From positions 134,003,252-134,067,251 of the forward strand of contig NC_090026.1 of NCBI RefSeq assembly GCF_037176765.1: a DNA stretch of 64,000 bases, read 5' to 3'. Every line of letters starts with the position of its first letter. Position 1 is the stretch's first letter. Below are positions 39,831 to 51,289 of this stretch, piece after piece. Source of the DNA: Anolis sagrei. Lineage: Eukaryota; Chordata; Lepidosauria; Squamata; Anolidae. The translations under genes and the position numbers were made by a program. The notes beneath the pieces were generated by a model. That model saw nothing but the letters and a program-made list of their open reading frames with translations. It had not been told where the DNA came from and searched no databases.

Positions 39831-39909
39831 ATGCTGCCATGGCTCGCTTTGGCCACCAGGAGGTGCACTTCCCCAACCACAGCAGAGGAGTCGTGCACCT
39901 GGGCCAGGT
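39831..39909 (+). CDS. Candidate coding exon, unidentified
   Basis: A pyrimidine tract and CTGCAG precede AGATGCTGCCATGGCTCGC, with a near-ideal Kozak context (GCTGCCATGG). The frame reads MARFGHQEVHFPNHSRGVVH LGQ and stops at CAG followed by GTATGG. It lies 1.5 kb downstream of the donor of the 38-kb CpG-rich island. I do not recognise the peptide and found no later exon, so it may be chance. Confidence 0.25.
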
Positions 39910-40051
39910 ATGGGCAAAATTGGGCCTTCCCTCCCTCTTCCCTCCAGGTATTTTGGGCTCCCACTCCCACCATTCCTCATGCTGCACTCCAGAACAGGAA
40001 ATGGCCCCTCCGACTATAAACACACCACATGTTGAGTGAAGGAACAATCCT

Positions 40052-40935
40052 TTTTATTTATTTATTTATTTATTTATTTATCGTGTCATCAGCAACCATT
40101 GTATTACAATTCTAACAGAGCAAAACAAACACAGAGATTAAAAAAGAAAAGGAAAAGAAAAAGAAAAAAAAGAAAGAAAAAAACCCACACAGATTTTGCA
40201 AATTTGGTATTTGGTTAAATGTCCTTTGACCAGTATCTGGCCACTTGGAGTGCCTCTGGGGTTGCCGCAAGAAGGTCCTCCATCGTGCATGTGGCAGGGC
40301 TCAGGTTGCATTGCAGCAGGTGGTCAGTGGTTTGTTCTTCTCCGCACTCGCATGCCGAGGATTCCACCCTGTAGCCCCATTTCTTAAGATTGGCTCTGCA
40401 TCTCGTGGTGCCAGAGCACAGTCTGTTCAGCGCCTTCCAAGTCGCCCAGTCTTCTGAGTGCCCAGGGGGGAGTCTCTCATCTGGTATCACCCATGAATTG
40501 AGGTGCTGGGTTTGGGCCTGCCACTTTTGGACTCTCGCTTGCTGGGGTGTTCCAGCGAGTGTCTCTGTAGATCTAAGAAAACTATGTCTTGATTTAAGTC
40601 GTTGACGTGCTGGCTGATACCCAAACAGGGGATGAGCTGGAGATGTCTCTGCCTTGATCCTTTCACTATTGGCTGCTACTTCCTGGCGGATGTCAGGTGG
40701 TGCAATACCGGCTAAGCAGTGTCATTTCTCCAGTGGTGTGGGTCGCAGACACCCTGTGATAATGCGGCATGTCTCATGAAGAGCCACATCCACTGTTTTA
40801 GTGTGGTGAGATGTGTTCCACACTGGGCATGCATACTCAGCAGCAGAGTAGCATAGCGCAAGGGCAGATGTCTTCACTGTGTCTGGTTGTGATCCCCAGG
40901 TTGTGCAGAAGCAACCCAGAAGCAACCAGAGACGA
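40052..40935 (-). mobile_element. Non-LTR retrotransposon, C-terminus and 3-prime end
   Basis: Complement encodes DWATWKALNRLCSGTTRCRA, ACECGEEQTTDHLLQCNLSP and, further up, SAAEYACPVWNTSHHTKTVD, HETCRIITGCLRPTPLEK, the thumb and C-terminal region of a LINE reverse transcriptase. Tail TGACACGATAAATAAATAAA. Same family as 2.3, 44.4, 45.5 and 57.2 kb. Confidence 0.75.
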
Positions 40936-40939
40936 CCTG

Positions 40940-41750
40940 AAGCATCCTTTTTATTAAAGCTTAACCAAAAAAAAAAAAAAAAAAGCCAGTAGAAATAAAT
41001 GCTTGTAAAGACAGATAAGATTCCAAAAAGCAATAAGGCATTTAAAGGCAGGAAGACGACACAGCATCCAAATGTAGCATTCAAAAGCAATGTTCAAAAA
41101 GCATAAAATAATATTCCAAGGTACTGATAATCCAGACAGGAATCATCCAAGAAGCAAGAACAAACCAGACGCTGCTAGTCAAGTTGAAAGGCTAGAAAAA
41201 ACCATGAAGATGAGATCACTTGAACAGGAATTCCATGAGGCTTGTGCTAAGTTTCCAAATGATGCCTGATCTGACAAGATTCTCTAAAGGCAAACCTTAA
41301 ATCCCAAGAACTGGTTTCATTTTTCCCCAGTCGTTGACCTTAACTGACGAATTCTTTCGGATCTACATAAACATTGGGCCTCTTGTCGATTCTGGCTCAT
41401 CTCCAGCCACCGACTCTGTTTATCTGACTCCTCATGAACTTTCCCAGGTGTCACACTGTTTTCCAAACTAGAATCTGGAGAGCTCACAGGCGGAGGGAGT
41501 AAACCTTCCTCCCAAGGCCTGACAGAAGCATTCTCATGAGAATCTGCCCTTTGCACTGAAGCCCCTCTGTCAGTGTCTGTATGAAACTCATTGACCAAAG
41601 TGTCTCCGTCTTGCACCTCAGAGTCAGTCCCAGCATCCCCCACATGAGAAGCAACAGGGGACTGACTTCCCTCCTCATTACCCACAACAGACACAGAAAC
41701 ATCAGGAGACTGAAACACGTTCACAGGTTCAAGCACAGGCTGAGTCCCAA
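40940..41750 (-). mobile_element. LTR-type retroelement fossil region with acidic frame
   Basis: Complement 41736-41317 is an open acidic frame (EVQDGDTLVNEFHTDTDRGA; ending CRSERIRQLRSTTGEK). Frames of this kind, with an Arg-rich end, accompany LTR elements in reptile genomes. Adjacent DNA to 40940 has no other coding. Family is inferred only. Confidence 0.35.
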
Positions 41751-41785
41751 CACCTCACAGCCTCAAGCCCTTTCCTTTCCCCCCT

Positions 41786-42575
41786 AGAATCATGAAGTCA
41801 TAGAGGTGGAAGAAACCCCAGGGGCCATCTAGTCCGACCCCTTCCTGCCATGCAGGAAAAGCACAATCAAAACACCCCTAACAGATGGCCATCCAGCTTC
41901 TTAAAAGCCTCCAAGGAAGGACTTTCAACAAGACTGTGAGAGTTGAGAGTTCCACCTTTGAATAGCTCTTACAGTCCGAAAGTTCTTTCTAAGGATCAGG
42001 TGGGATCTCCTTTGCCGTCATTTGCTGACGTTTGAACCCATGGCTCTGAGTCCTAGTCCACAGGGCAGCAGAAAACAAGACTACTTCATCTTCCTTGTGA
42101 CACAGAATCCTCGAGTTGGAAGAGACCTGGTGGGCCATCATCCAGTCCAACCCCATTCTGCCAAGAAGCAGGAAAATCACCTTCAAAGCCCCCCCCCTCC
42201 CGACAGATAGCCACCCAGCCTCTGCTTCAAAGCCTCCAAAGAAGGAGCCTCCACCACACTCCAGGGCAGAGAGTTCCACTGCTGAACGGCTCTCACAGTC
42301 AGGAAGTTCTTCCTAATATTCAGGTGGTATCTCCTTTCTTGTCGTTTGAAGCCATTGTTCCCTTGTGTCCTAGTCTCCAGGGAAGCAGAAAACAAGCTTG
42401 CTCCCTCCTCCCTAGGACTTCCCCTCACATACTTATCCATGGCCCTCCTCATGTCTCCTCTCAGCCTTCTCTTCTTCAGGATGAACATGCCCAGCTCTTG
42501 AAGCCGCTCCTCATAGGGCTTCTTCTCCAGACTCTTGATCATTGGAGTCACTCTTCTCTGGGTTGAACAGGATGG
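41786..42575 (-). mobile_element. Two CR1 3-prime fragments, an old and a younger one
   Basis: 41786-42100 is a diverged CR1 UTR (TCATAGAGGTGGAAGAAACC) and 42101-42575 a better copy reaching MIKSLEKKPYEERLQELGMF. Different divergence means different ages. Confidence 0.82.
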
Positions 42576-42596
42576 CCCAGGGGGTCTCTCCCAACT

Positions 42597-42915
42597 CTTC
42601 CCAAGGTGCTTATTGCCCGTGGCATAGGGAAAGGCACTGGTCAAGTGGCATATATACTGGCCTCTTTTGGGGAGGTTCAAACTCCAGGAAAGGAGATTCC
42701 ACCTGAACATGAGGAAGAACTTCCTGACTGTGTGTGAGAGAGCTGTTCAGCAGTGGAACTCTCTGCCCCGGGATATGGTGGAGGCTCCTTCTATGGAGGC
42801 TTTGAAACAGAGGCTGGATGGCCATCTGTTGGGGGTGCTTTGAATGCAATTTTCCTGCTTCTTGGCAGAATGGGGTTGGACTGGATGATGGTCCACCAGG
42901 TCTCTTCCAGCTCTA
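42597..42915 (+). mobile_element. CR1-tailed composite repeat, uninterrupted copy
   Basis: Leader CCAAGGTGCTTATTGCCCGT...AAGGCACTGGTCAAGTGGCA, then CR1 C-terminus and UTR. The same leader is split by a CR1 at 58.68 kb, which makes this the empty-site version. Confidence 0.75.
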
Positions 42916-42949
42916 GTATTGTAAGTAATTGATAAAAATGTTGAGTGGC

Positions 42950-43725
42950 CCTTCTTTGTGGCCCCCACGGGCCCCTTCCCTCCAGGAAGGAGGAGAAGGA
43001 TCCAATGGGCAGAAACACCCTTTTGCTTCGGCCAGACAGCCCATGCTGGACCCCCCTCCCAGGAGCATCTCCTGGCCCACAGTTCACCATCTCGCCTGCA
43101 AGAATGTCACGGGAGATCTCACCAAAAACTTTTCTGAAGCCAACACATTATTATATCTTCAGCATTCCCTTGATCTACAAAACTTACCATTCTGTCAAAA
43201 CAAAGTGGCACGACTCACTTGGCATGATTTGTTTTGGAGGAACCAGGTTGATTTTAGTGGTCTTGACAGACAGATGTACTGTAGGTATTTGGTGCTCTGC
43301 TCTGGAACTTTTCCTGGGATCCACGTCAAGCTGAATGGCCAGTCGTTGCTCAGGTCCTCTCTTTGGCAGTTCCAAGGGTTCTCCTTTCCACCCTTGGACA
43401 GGCACTGGTGGGCACACATGCCTTCCTGCTCTCCCCACGGGTTCTTGCTCAGGGAGGAACACCCCAGCGTGTGGCCATTCAGAAGGGGTGCTGCTGCTCA
43501 AAGCCTGCTCCACCAAGCCCCTTCCAAGCCACAGTGCCCCCCCACCCATGCCCATGCCCATGCCCATGCCCCTCCTTCTCCTCTTCAGTGTTCCCCCTCC
43601 TCTTGGGCAAAGAGTGGGTCAGGTCTGGCTGCGCAACTGCAGGAAAGGGGCTCTTGCTTGCCTTCTAGTTTCCACCACCAGTAAGAGCAGTCGCACCATA
43701 ACATGACACACTCTGAGATGGAGAG
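42950..43725. other. No gene recognised
   Basis: Mostly unique-looking DNA with an open plus-strand frame (42929-43684) that has no recognisable motif and includes a short (CCCATG)n run near 43540-43570. Not supported as coding. Confidence 0.4.
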
Positions 43726-44355
43726 AGAATCATAGAATCATAGAATCATAGAATCAAAGAGTTGGAAGAGACCTCCTGGGCCATCCAGTCCACCCCCATT
43801 CTGCCAAGAAGCAGGAATATTGCATTCAAATCACCCCTGACAGTTGCCCATCCAGCCTCTGTTTAAAAGCTTCCAAGGAAGGAGCCTCCACCACACTCCG
43901 GGGCAGAGAGTTCCACTGCTGAACGGCTCTCACAGTCAGGAAGTTCTTCCTCATGTTCAGATGGAATCTCCTCTCTTGTAGTTGGAAGCCATAGTTCCCT
44001 TGCGTCCTAGTCTCCAGGAAAGCAGAAAGGAAGCTTGCTCCCTCCTCCTCCTCCCTGTGGCTTCCTCTCACATATTTATACATGGCTCTCATCATGTCTC
44101 CTCTCAGCCTTCTCTTCTTCAGACTAAACTTGCCCAGCTCCTTAAGCCGCTCCTCATAGGGCTTGTTCTCCAGACCCTTGATCATTTTAGTCGCCCTCCT
44201 CTGGACACATTCCAGCTTAGAGTCAACATCTCTCTTGAATTGTGGTGCCCAGAATTGGACACAATATTCCAGATGTGGTCTAACCAAAGCAGAATAGAGG
44301 GGTAGCAGGACTTCCTTAGATCTAGACACTAGGCTCCTATTGATGCAGGCCAATG
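43726..44355 (-). mobile_element. CR1 LINE, open ORF2 end
   Basis: Starts with (CATAGAAT)n at the left; complement encodes [20 protein letters not shown] to [20 protein letters not shown]. Open over 175 codons. Confidence 0.92.
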
Positions 44356-44440
44356 GAAGAAATGGAAGGCATGCCTGTCAGAGCAAGAGGGCATTCCCTG
44401 CACGGGAAGTGCCAACTCAGGGGGTGCCCACCTGGCCCCA

Positions 44441-45510
44441 CCTATTTATTTATGTATCGTGTCAGAAGCAAATTGAGAGTACAGTTATAATATATAAGAA
44501 ACCCACTAAGTTTAAAAACTTGGCATTCTACTAAGAAGCTGGCCACTTGGGGTGCCTCCGGTGTTGCTGTGAGAAGGTCCTCCATGGTGCATGGGGCAGG
44601 GCTCAGGCTGCATTGTAGTTGGTGGTCTGTGGTTGGCTGTTGTCCACACTTACATGTTGTGGACTCCACTTTGTGGCCCCATTTCTGAAAGCTGGCTCTG
44701 CATCTCTTCCAAGTCACCCAGTCCTGTGTATGCCCAGGGGGAAGTCTCTCATCGGGTCTCAGCCACGGTTCCAGGTTTTAGCCTGCCACTTTTGGACTCT
44801 CGCTTGCTGAGGTGTTCCTACGAGTATCTCTGTAGATTGTAGGAAGGATTTAGGGCATTGGCTTGCTGGCTGATATCTGACTAAAGGATGGGCCAGAGAT
44901 GTCACTGCCTTGGTCCTTTCACACTTGGTTGCTACTTCCCGGCGGATGTCAGGTGGTGCAATACTGGCAAAACAGTAGGGCGCAGACAACCTGTGATAAT
45001 GCGGCATGTCTCATTCAGAGCCACATCCACTGTTTTAGCGTGGTGAGATGTGTTCCACCCTGGGCATGCATACTCAGCAGCGGAGTAGCATAGCACAAGG
45101 GCAGATGTCTTCACTGTGTCTGGTTGTGATCCCCAGGTTGTGCCAGTCAGCTTTCATACGATATTGTTTCTAGCACCCACGTTTTGCTTGATGTTCAGGC
45201 AGTGCTTCTTTTTAAGTCACAGAATGGTCCAGAGTGACTCCCAGGTATTTGGGTGTGCTGCAATGCTCCAGTGAGGTTCCTTCCCAGGTAATCCTCAGAG
45301 CTCTGTTTGTCTGTTCTTAAGGTGAAAAGCACATGTCTGTGTTTTAGATTAATTAAGAATCAGCTGGTTTTCCCTGTAATAGGCAGTAAGAGCACCTAGA
45401 GCTTCGGAGAGCTTCTGTTCAACTATCTCAAAGCTCCCTGCTTGAGTGGTGATGGCAGGATCATCAGCATAGATGAAACTCTGTCCCTTCTGGCAGAGCT
45501 TGATAATTTG
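44441..45510 (-). mobile_element. Non-LTR retrotransposon, RT thumb to 3-prime end
   Basis: Complement encodes STTCKCGQQPTTDHQLQCSL, CYSAAEYACPGWNTSHHAKT and RIITGCLRPTVLPVLHHL; 3-prime tail TCTGACACGATACATAAATA. Decayed. Includes upstream RT sequence to about 45.5 kb. Confidence 0.75.
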
Positions 45511-45512
45511 TG

Positions 45513-45985
45513 TAAATTTATTTATTTGTCGTGTCAGGGCAACCAGTCAATAACAGAACAAAGCAAACAAACAGACAAAATACACAATTTGTGAGTTTGG
45601 TAGTTGATTAAATGTCTTTTGACCAGTAGCTGGCCCCTTGGAGTGCCTCTGGTGTTGCTGCAAGAAGGTCCTCCCTTGTGCATGTGGCTGGACTCAGGGT
45701 GCATTGCAGCAGGTGGTCAGTGGTGTAAATGTTAAACATTGATGGAGCAAGATAGTTTTCCCTGTAATAGGCAATTAGACCACCTAAAGCTTTGAAGAGC
45801 TTCTGTTCAACCATTTCAAAGCTCCCTGCTTGAGTGGTGATGGCAGGATCATCAGCATAGATGAAACTCTCTGTTCCTTCTGGCCGTGGCTGGTCATTTG
45901 AGTAAATGTTAAACATTGATGGAGCAAGCATGCTCCCCTGAGGCAGGCCGTTCTTCTGTTTTTGCCCCACTTGGGGCAAGGGATT
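45513..45985 (-). mobile_element. Non-LTR retrotransposon with RT active-site block
   Basis: Complement encodes NGLPQGSMLAPSMFNIYSND and ESFIYADDPAITTQAGSFEM (the YADD active-site motif) joined by deletion to TTDHLLQCTLSPATCTREDL. The segment NYLAPSMFNIY repeats the first block, a local rearrangement. Confidence 0.78.
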
Positions 45986-45999
45986 TGGGTCTTTTGGCC

Positions 46000-46510
46000 T
46001 TGGGTCACAACAACGTTATCCTGGCTGCGTCTGGGGGGCCACACGAACCCTACAGCGCCCAGAATGGGGAGGTGCCAGCATTTGGCTCCCAGGGTCCAGC
46101 CTGACTCCAGGCAGAGATCACATGAATGACCTGGTGCAGAGAAAGGCAGGTCCCACTTGGGCCTCTGAGCAGAGAGCAGAAGGTGAGCAGGGGGCGTTTT
46201 TGGAGTGGGGAGGGTCTCATTCTTGACTTCCCAACTGTTTTTAAAGGCTTGTGTTTGTATTTGGCCAGCTGTTCTTGACAGAGGATGTGGGGAGCTCTCC
46301 CTGCAGCAAGTGCAAATTGGTGGCCCCCCTGAGAGAGGAGACCCAGCAGTGTGAGGCTGAGCATCTCCTGGCAGTTACAAACATCGGACTTACAAATGAC
46401 TCTTAGTTAAGAACGGGGGCGAGGCAACAGGAAGTGAGAGGAATCTGCCCCTCGGAAGGAAGGGGAATTCACTCCTGGTATTTATATTTATTTATTGACA
46501 GTATTTATAT
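46000..46510. other. No gene recognised; short dispersed repeat at 46.37 kb
   Basis: 46000-46365 has no recognisable feature. 46368-46470 is the repeat with TTACAAACATCGGACTTACA and GGCAACAGGAAGTGAGAG, also at 23.7 kb. Confidence 0.45.
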
Positions 46511-46512
46511 AG

Positions 46513-47095
46513 AATCATAGAATCCAGGAGTTGGAAGAGACCTCCTGGGCCATCCTCCAGTCCAACCCCATTCTGCCAAGAAGCAGGAATATTGCATTCA
46601 AATCACCCCTGACAGATGGCCATCCAGCCTCTGCTTAAAAGCTTCCAAAGAAGGAGCCTCCACCACACTCCAGAGCAGAGAGTTCCACTGCTGAACAGCT
46701 CTCACAGTCAGGAAGTTCTTCCTAATGTTCAGATGGAATCTCCTCTCTTGTAGTTTGAAGCCATTGTTCCCTTGCGTCCTAGTCTCCAGGGAAGCAGAAA
46801 ACAAGCTTGCTCCCTCCTCCTCCCTGTGGCTTCCTCTCACATACTTATCATATCTCCTCTCAGCCTTCTCTTCTTCAGGCTAAACATGCTCAGCTCCTTA
46901 AGCCAGTCCTCATAGGGCTTGTTCTCCAGACCCTTGATCTGCTCCGTCCTTCCTGTGGCTTCCTCTCACATATTTATACATGGCTGTCATGTCTCCTCTC
47001 AGCCTTCTCTTCTTCAGGCTAAACATGCCCAGATCCTTAAGCCGCTCCTCATAGGTCTTGTTCTCCAGAACCTTGATCATTTTAGTCGCCCTCCT
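46513..47095 (-). mobile_element. CR1 LINE with internal duplication
   Basis: The [15 protein letters not shown]... segment occurs twice, joined at GATCTGCTCCGTCC (46936), the same breakpoint as at 30481. Confidence 0.88.
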
Positions 47096-47510
47096 TCCGC
47101 CCTTCTCACTCCGTAGGGGACTCAGGGTAGATTACAATGTACATATACATGGCAAACATTCAATGCCAGAGGCACACAACACATATAGACAGACACACAG
47201 AGGCTATTTAACGTTCCAGCTTCTGGCCACCAGGGGAGCTGTCGCTTCCTCATTCTTTACATACTTGCATACTTTCTGGAGATTTTTTATGGCCTTGTAA
47301 ATAAGTTAATTTAGCCTCCCCACAAAGTGGTACCTAATTTTCCTACTTGATAGATGCAACTGTCTTTTGGGTTACAAAGGTTGGCAACAAGCTACACAAT
47401 TTTGGTTGGGAGCTCACTCCGACCCAGGCTGGCTTCGAACTCATGATCTTTCGGTCAGTAGTGATCTTAATGTGGCTGACTCCCAGCCAGCTGCGCCACA
47501 GTCCCGGTGC
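47092..47510 (-). mobile_element. tRNA-derived SINE, full length
   Basis: Minus strand starts CCGGGACTGTGGCGCAGCTG (A box TGTGGCGCAGCTGG) with B box GAGTTCGAAGCC about 50 bases on, then a body and a tail CTGAGTCCCCTACGGAGTGA, AGAAGGGCGG. The tRNA-like head is RNA polymerase III type. Confidence 0.78.
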
Positions 47511-47554
47511 AACTCCTGGAAGAGTTGTTGTCATGGGGGAAAGGATCTCCACTG

Positions 47555-47760
47555 AAGAAGCCCCATCTCCAATCCACAACAAGCCAGATTTTCCAAAACC
47601 CAATGAGGTGAAACGCGAACGGGAGCACAAACAGCAAAGGAAATGCCACAGGATTGTTGTCCCTTCCCTCTGCTATCCAAAACGTAAATGAGTTACACTT
47701 AAAAATGTACCTGTTCAGACTTACGTACAAATTCAACTTAAGAACAAACCCACAGCACCT
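47555..47760 (+). repeat. Dispersed repeat (ACTTACGTACAAATTCAACT)
   Basis: Related in complement to 55595-55710 (TTCTTAAGTTGAATTTGC). Function unknown. Confidence 0.45.
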
Positions 47761-47792
47761 TGGGGACCGCCTGAGATTTCCTTGATCCGAGC

Positions 47793-48260
47793 TGAGTGTC
47801 CTGGACGAGGAACGCATGGGGGACGTCTCTGAGGAGGAAGTCCCGTCCCAAACCCAGGAGAGCAACACTTGGAGGAAAGTGGCCCATGGATGGAGATGGG
47901 CCAGGAATCATTCTGAGTTTGGAGCTCTAGAATCAAACTGAACCTCCCTCCAGCACCAGGGATGGTGCAGAAGAGCAAGAGACACGCCAGTGCTCACCTC
48001 TGGGAACATGGAGGAGACCCTGGAAGAGCCAGCCCTGGAAGAGCCCATCCTGCCAAGGCTCTGAGGAGGCCGGGCCTCTCTTGCTCTTCTGCACCATCCC
48101 TGGTGTTGGAGGGAGGTTCAGGTTGATTCTGGAGCTCCAAACTCAGAATGATTCCTGGCCCATCTCCATCCATGGGCCACTTTCCTCCAAGAGTTGCCCT
48201 CCTATGTTTGGGACGGGACTTCCTCCTCAGAGACGTCCCCTGTGCGCTCCTCACGGCCGA
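47793..48260. repeat. Long inverted repeat, arms about 180-190 bp
   Basis: 47793-47975 (GACGTCTCTGAGGAGGAAGT..., GGAGATGGGCCAGGAATCAT) is the near-exact complement of 48080-48260, with roughly 100 bases between. Differences are scattered substitutions and small gaps. No terminal motif or target duplication was found. Confidence 0.8.
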
Positions 48261-48954
48261 GGGTCTGACCGGATGGATGGCTCCAGGGGAGTGCTGTCTC
48301 TGTGATGGAACAGAGAGATGGAGGAGGCGCACCAAGCCCACAGACCAAAAACCCTTCCTTCTGGTCCCTGTGGGAAGCAATGGCACTGCAAGGCATCTCC
48401 CTCAGGAGGTCACCTAGGTGATCTATGGGCAAGAAGCCCAAGGGCCGTGGTGCCCAGGGCCTCATTCTGGCTCTCCTTCCCGTTCAAGGAGAAGGGAGAA
48501 ATGGACTGGATGTGGTAGGAGCAACTATCTTCTCCTGAGGAGTCCATGATGGAAAGGAGTTTCTTGAAAGTTCCTTGTGAATTGGTGGCACAATTTCAAA
48601 CATCTCCAACAAGGAGGGAAAATAGGAAATGTTTACAGGAACCAGGACCCTGGAAATAGCCCCCACCCCATATGTAGAGAGAAAGCCAGAAAGGCCAAAG
48701 CGCAGAATGAATTCAGAGGAGGTTTTGGGGAGCAAAAGAAAGAAGGAGGAGGAAAGAGCGGGGCCACGGCCTGAACAAGAGGGTGGAAGGAAGGCCGGTG
48801 GGACAGACAAAAGGCCAAGTTGCTCCACAGGTTCTTTACCTTTTGGGAGAAGTCTGAGAGCAACGGTGCTCCACTTGGGGATGAGGGAGTCAATGAAGCA
48901 ATGGGGGAAATGCAGCACAGAACAGGTAAAGGCAGGACAAGGATACCTGGCTAA

Positions 48955-49240
48955 TCTCAATGAAACCTCTATCTCCAGGTGAGGTTGAACGCCATCCAAG
49001 AATATGGAAAGAACAGGCAGGAGTCATTTCAGGACTAGTGACCATCACCTTTGGGCATTCCCACAGGCTGGAGGAGGGCAGATGTGGCCCCCTCTTCAAA
49101 AGGGGCCCCCAAACAAGAACCGCCTAGTCAGCCTGGCATCAAGACCTACCAGGAAAGACTCTAGAACTATCTCTAAGCATTGCAAAGGGATGCCATGCGG
49201 ACATTAGCACAGATTTCTCAAAAACAAGTCATGCTGGATG
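48955..49240 (+). mobile_element. Old CR1-like RT fragment
   Basis: GAGGGCAGATGTGGCCCCCTCTT-like DNA, decayed from the 'ANVVPIFKKG...NYRPVSL' region of CR1-type reverse transcriptase, and AAACAAGTCATGCTGG (KNKSC...). High divergence indicates great age. The preceding 48.27-48.95 kb holds nothing I recognise. Confidence 0.45.
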
Positions 49241-49251
49241 AATATCCTTTC

Positions 49252-49305
<54 letters not shown>
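49252..49305. repeat. (TA)n(GA)n microsatellite
   Basis: About nine TA units pass directly into about fourteen GA units. Confidence 0.92.
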
Positions 49306-49308
<3 letters not shown>

Positions 49309-49329
49309 TGAGTTGCTAGCTTGGTAGGC

Positions 49330-51110
49330 AAAGGGACTTACTGTGTCTTTCCACCTCTGCAGGGGAGGTGGGCCCACTAAAATGGTCTGCCCCAGGAGAC
49401 TTATGGATCCAAATGGATTCCTGACGGCTTTTGGGGATTTTCCTGCCTCTTTGGTAAGTGACCCTATCAAGGCTCTAGTCTCTCTCTGGGACAGGGAGAT
49501 GACCAGGGCAATAGACCCGATCGCTCCAAAATGCCCCCTCACCAATAACCAAGCTAAACCAGCTCCTTGGTTCACTGAGAAGCTGGCAGCGATGGAGTGA
49601 AAGAAGAGGAGGCTAGAGTGTGTGTGGCGGCGGAAGCATAGCAGATCAGCTCGAGCACGCCTGGGTTCCTTTTTAAGGACCTATGACGCGGCAGTAAAGG
49701 CTGCACAGAAAACATCTATCGTGGCCAATATTGCATCTGCTAAGAACCGTCCAGCTGAGCTGTTTTGAGTTGTCAGAGGACTATTAAATCCGCCTCAGAG
49801 TTTGATCCCCGACAACAAACATTTCTTGTGACCAATACTGTGTCCGCTAAGAACCATCCAGTGGAATTGTTCCAAGTTGTCAGAGAACTATTAAATCCAC
49901 CTCAGAGCGAGATCCCTGACAACTTGGCAGATCGCTGTGAAGCATTTGCTCAGTTCTTTGCAGACAAAGTCACTCTGATCCATTCTGACTTCGATGCCAC
50001 TTTAACGGCAGTCTCTGAAGATGTGACACGAGCACCTGCTTGTCCGGTTTTGATGGATTCTTTTCAATTGGTTCAGCTTGAGGACCTGGACAAGATCCTT
50101 GGAGTAGCGAAGCCTACCACATGCATCTGGGACCCCTGCCCATCCTGGCTGACAGAAGAGGCCAGAGGGGGTTTGGCAGAGTGGGTCAAGGTGGTGATTA
50201 ATGCCTCCTTACAAGAGGGCAAGATTCTAGCCAGCATAAAAAAACAGGCTGTTATTAAACCACTGTTGAAAAAGCCATCACTGGACCCCACTCAATCGTC
50301 AACTTTCGGCCAGTTTCCAATCTTTCCTACTTGGGCAAAGTCATGGAACGTGTGGTGGCCTCGCTACTCCAGGGGTTCTTGGTAGGCACTTATTATCTAG
50401 ATCCGGCACAGTCTGGCTTTAGGCCGGGACATGGGACTGAGACAGCCTTGGTCACTTTAGTAGATGATCTACGCCAGGAGCTCGACAGGGGGAGTGTGTC
50501 CCTGTTGGTTCTGCTGGACCTCTCAGCGGCCTTCGATACCATCGACCATGGTATCCTTTTGGGACGCCTCGTGGGAATGGGACTTGGAGGTACTACTCTG
50601 CAGTGGCTTCGGTCCTTCCTGGAGGGTCGGTCCCAGAAGGTGTTATTGGGTGACACCTGTTGGACTCCACAACTGTTGTCTTGTGGAGTCCCTCAGGGTT
50701 CAGTACTGTCCCCGATGTTCACCTACGTGAAGCCGCTGGGGGAGGTCATCCGGAGTTTCAGAGTAAGGTGTTATCTGTACGCAGATGACGTCCAACTCTG
50801 TCACTCCTTCCCACCTGTTACTATGAAGGCTGTCCAGACCTTGAACCGGTGGTTGGCCGCTGTGACGGTCTGGATGAGGGCTAACAAACTGAAAGTGAAT
50901 CAAGGCAAGACAGAGGTCCTCCTGGTCAGTCGTAAGGCCATTGAACAGGGCATAGGGTTACAGCCTGTGCTAGGTGGGGTTACACCTGGTCAGTTTCGAC
51001 TGACCAGGTTTGCAGCTTGGGAGTCCTCCTGGATTCATTGCTGAGCCTGGAACCCCAGGTCTCCGTGGTGGCCAGGAGAGCTTTGGCACAACTAAGACTT
51101 GTGCACCAGC
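49330..51110 (+). mobile_element. L2-clade LINE, reverse-transcriptase domain
   Basis: Plus strand encodes SGFRPGHGTETALVTLVDDL, SLLVLLDLSAAFDTIDHGIL, LSCGVPQGSVLSP and YLYADDVQLCHSF (YADD site), with the EN-RT linker upstream (PWFTEKLAAME). A segment of about 120 bp near 49720-49920 (ATTAAATCC(G/A)CCTCAGAG) is duplicated. The 237-codon open RT frame makes this the best L2 copy here. It is 5-prime truncated, and the 3-prime side runs into a SINE tail at 51120-51230. Confidence 0.88.
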
Positions 51111-51289
51111 TGCACCCATACCAACGTCCTCTGGGCAACGTCCTTGCAGGCAGCCAATTCTGTCACACCAGAAGCAACTTGCAGTTTCTCAAGTGGCTCC
51201 TGACAGAGAAAAGAAAAACCCGGCTGTTGGTCAAAGGGATCTCCTGAGAATCCTCCGTGGGGAAGGGGTCCAGTCCAGAAGGGGTCTGA

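Noticed and set aside
42929-43684. 251-codon plus-strand open frame
   Set aside because: No recognisable motif, no supporting splice context, and a (CCCATG)n run in one frame. Likely chance in moderately GC-rich DNA.
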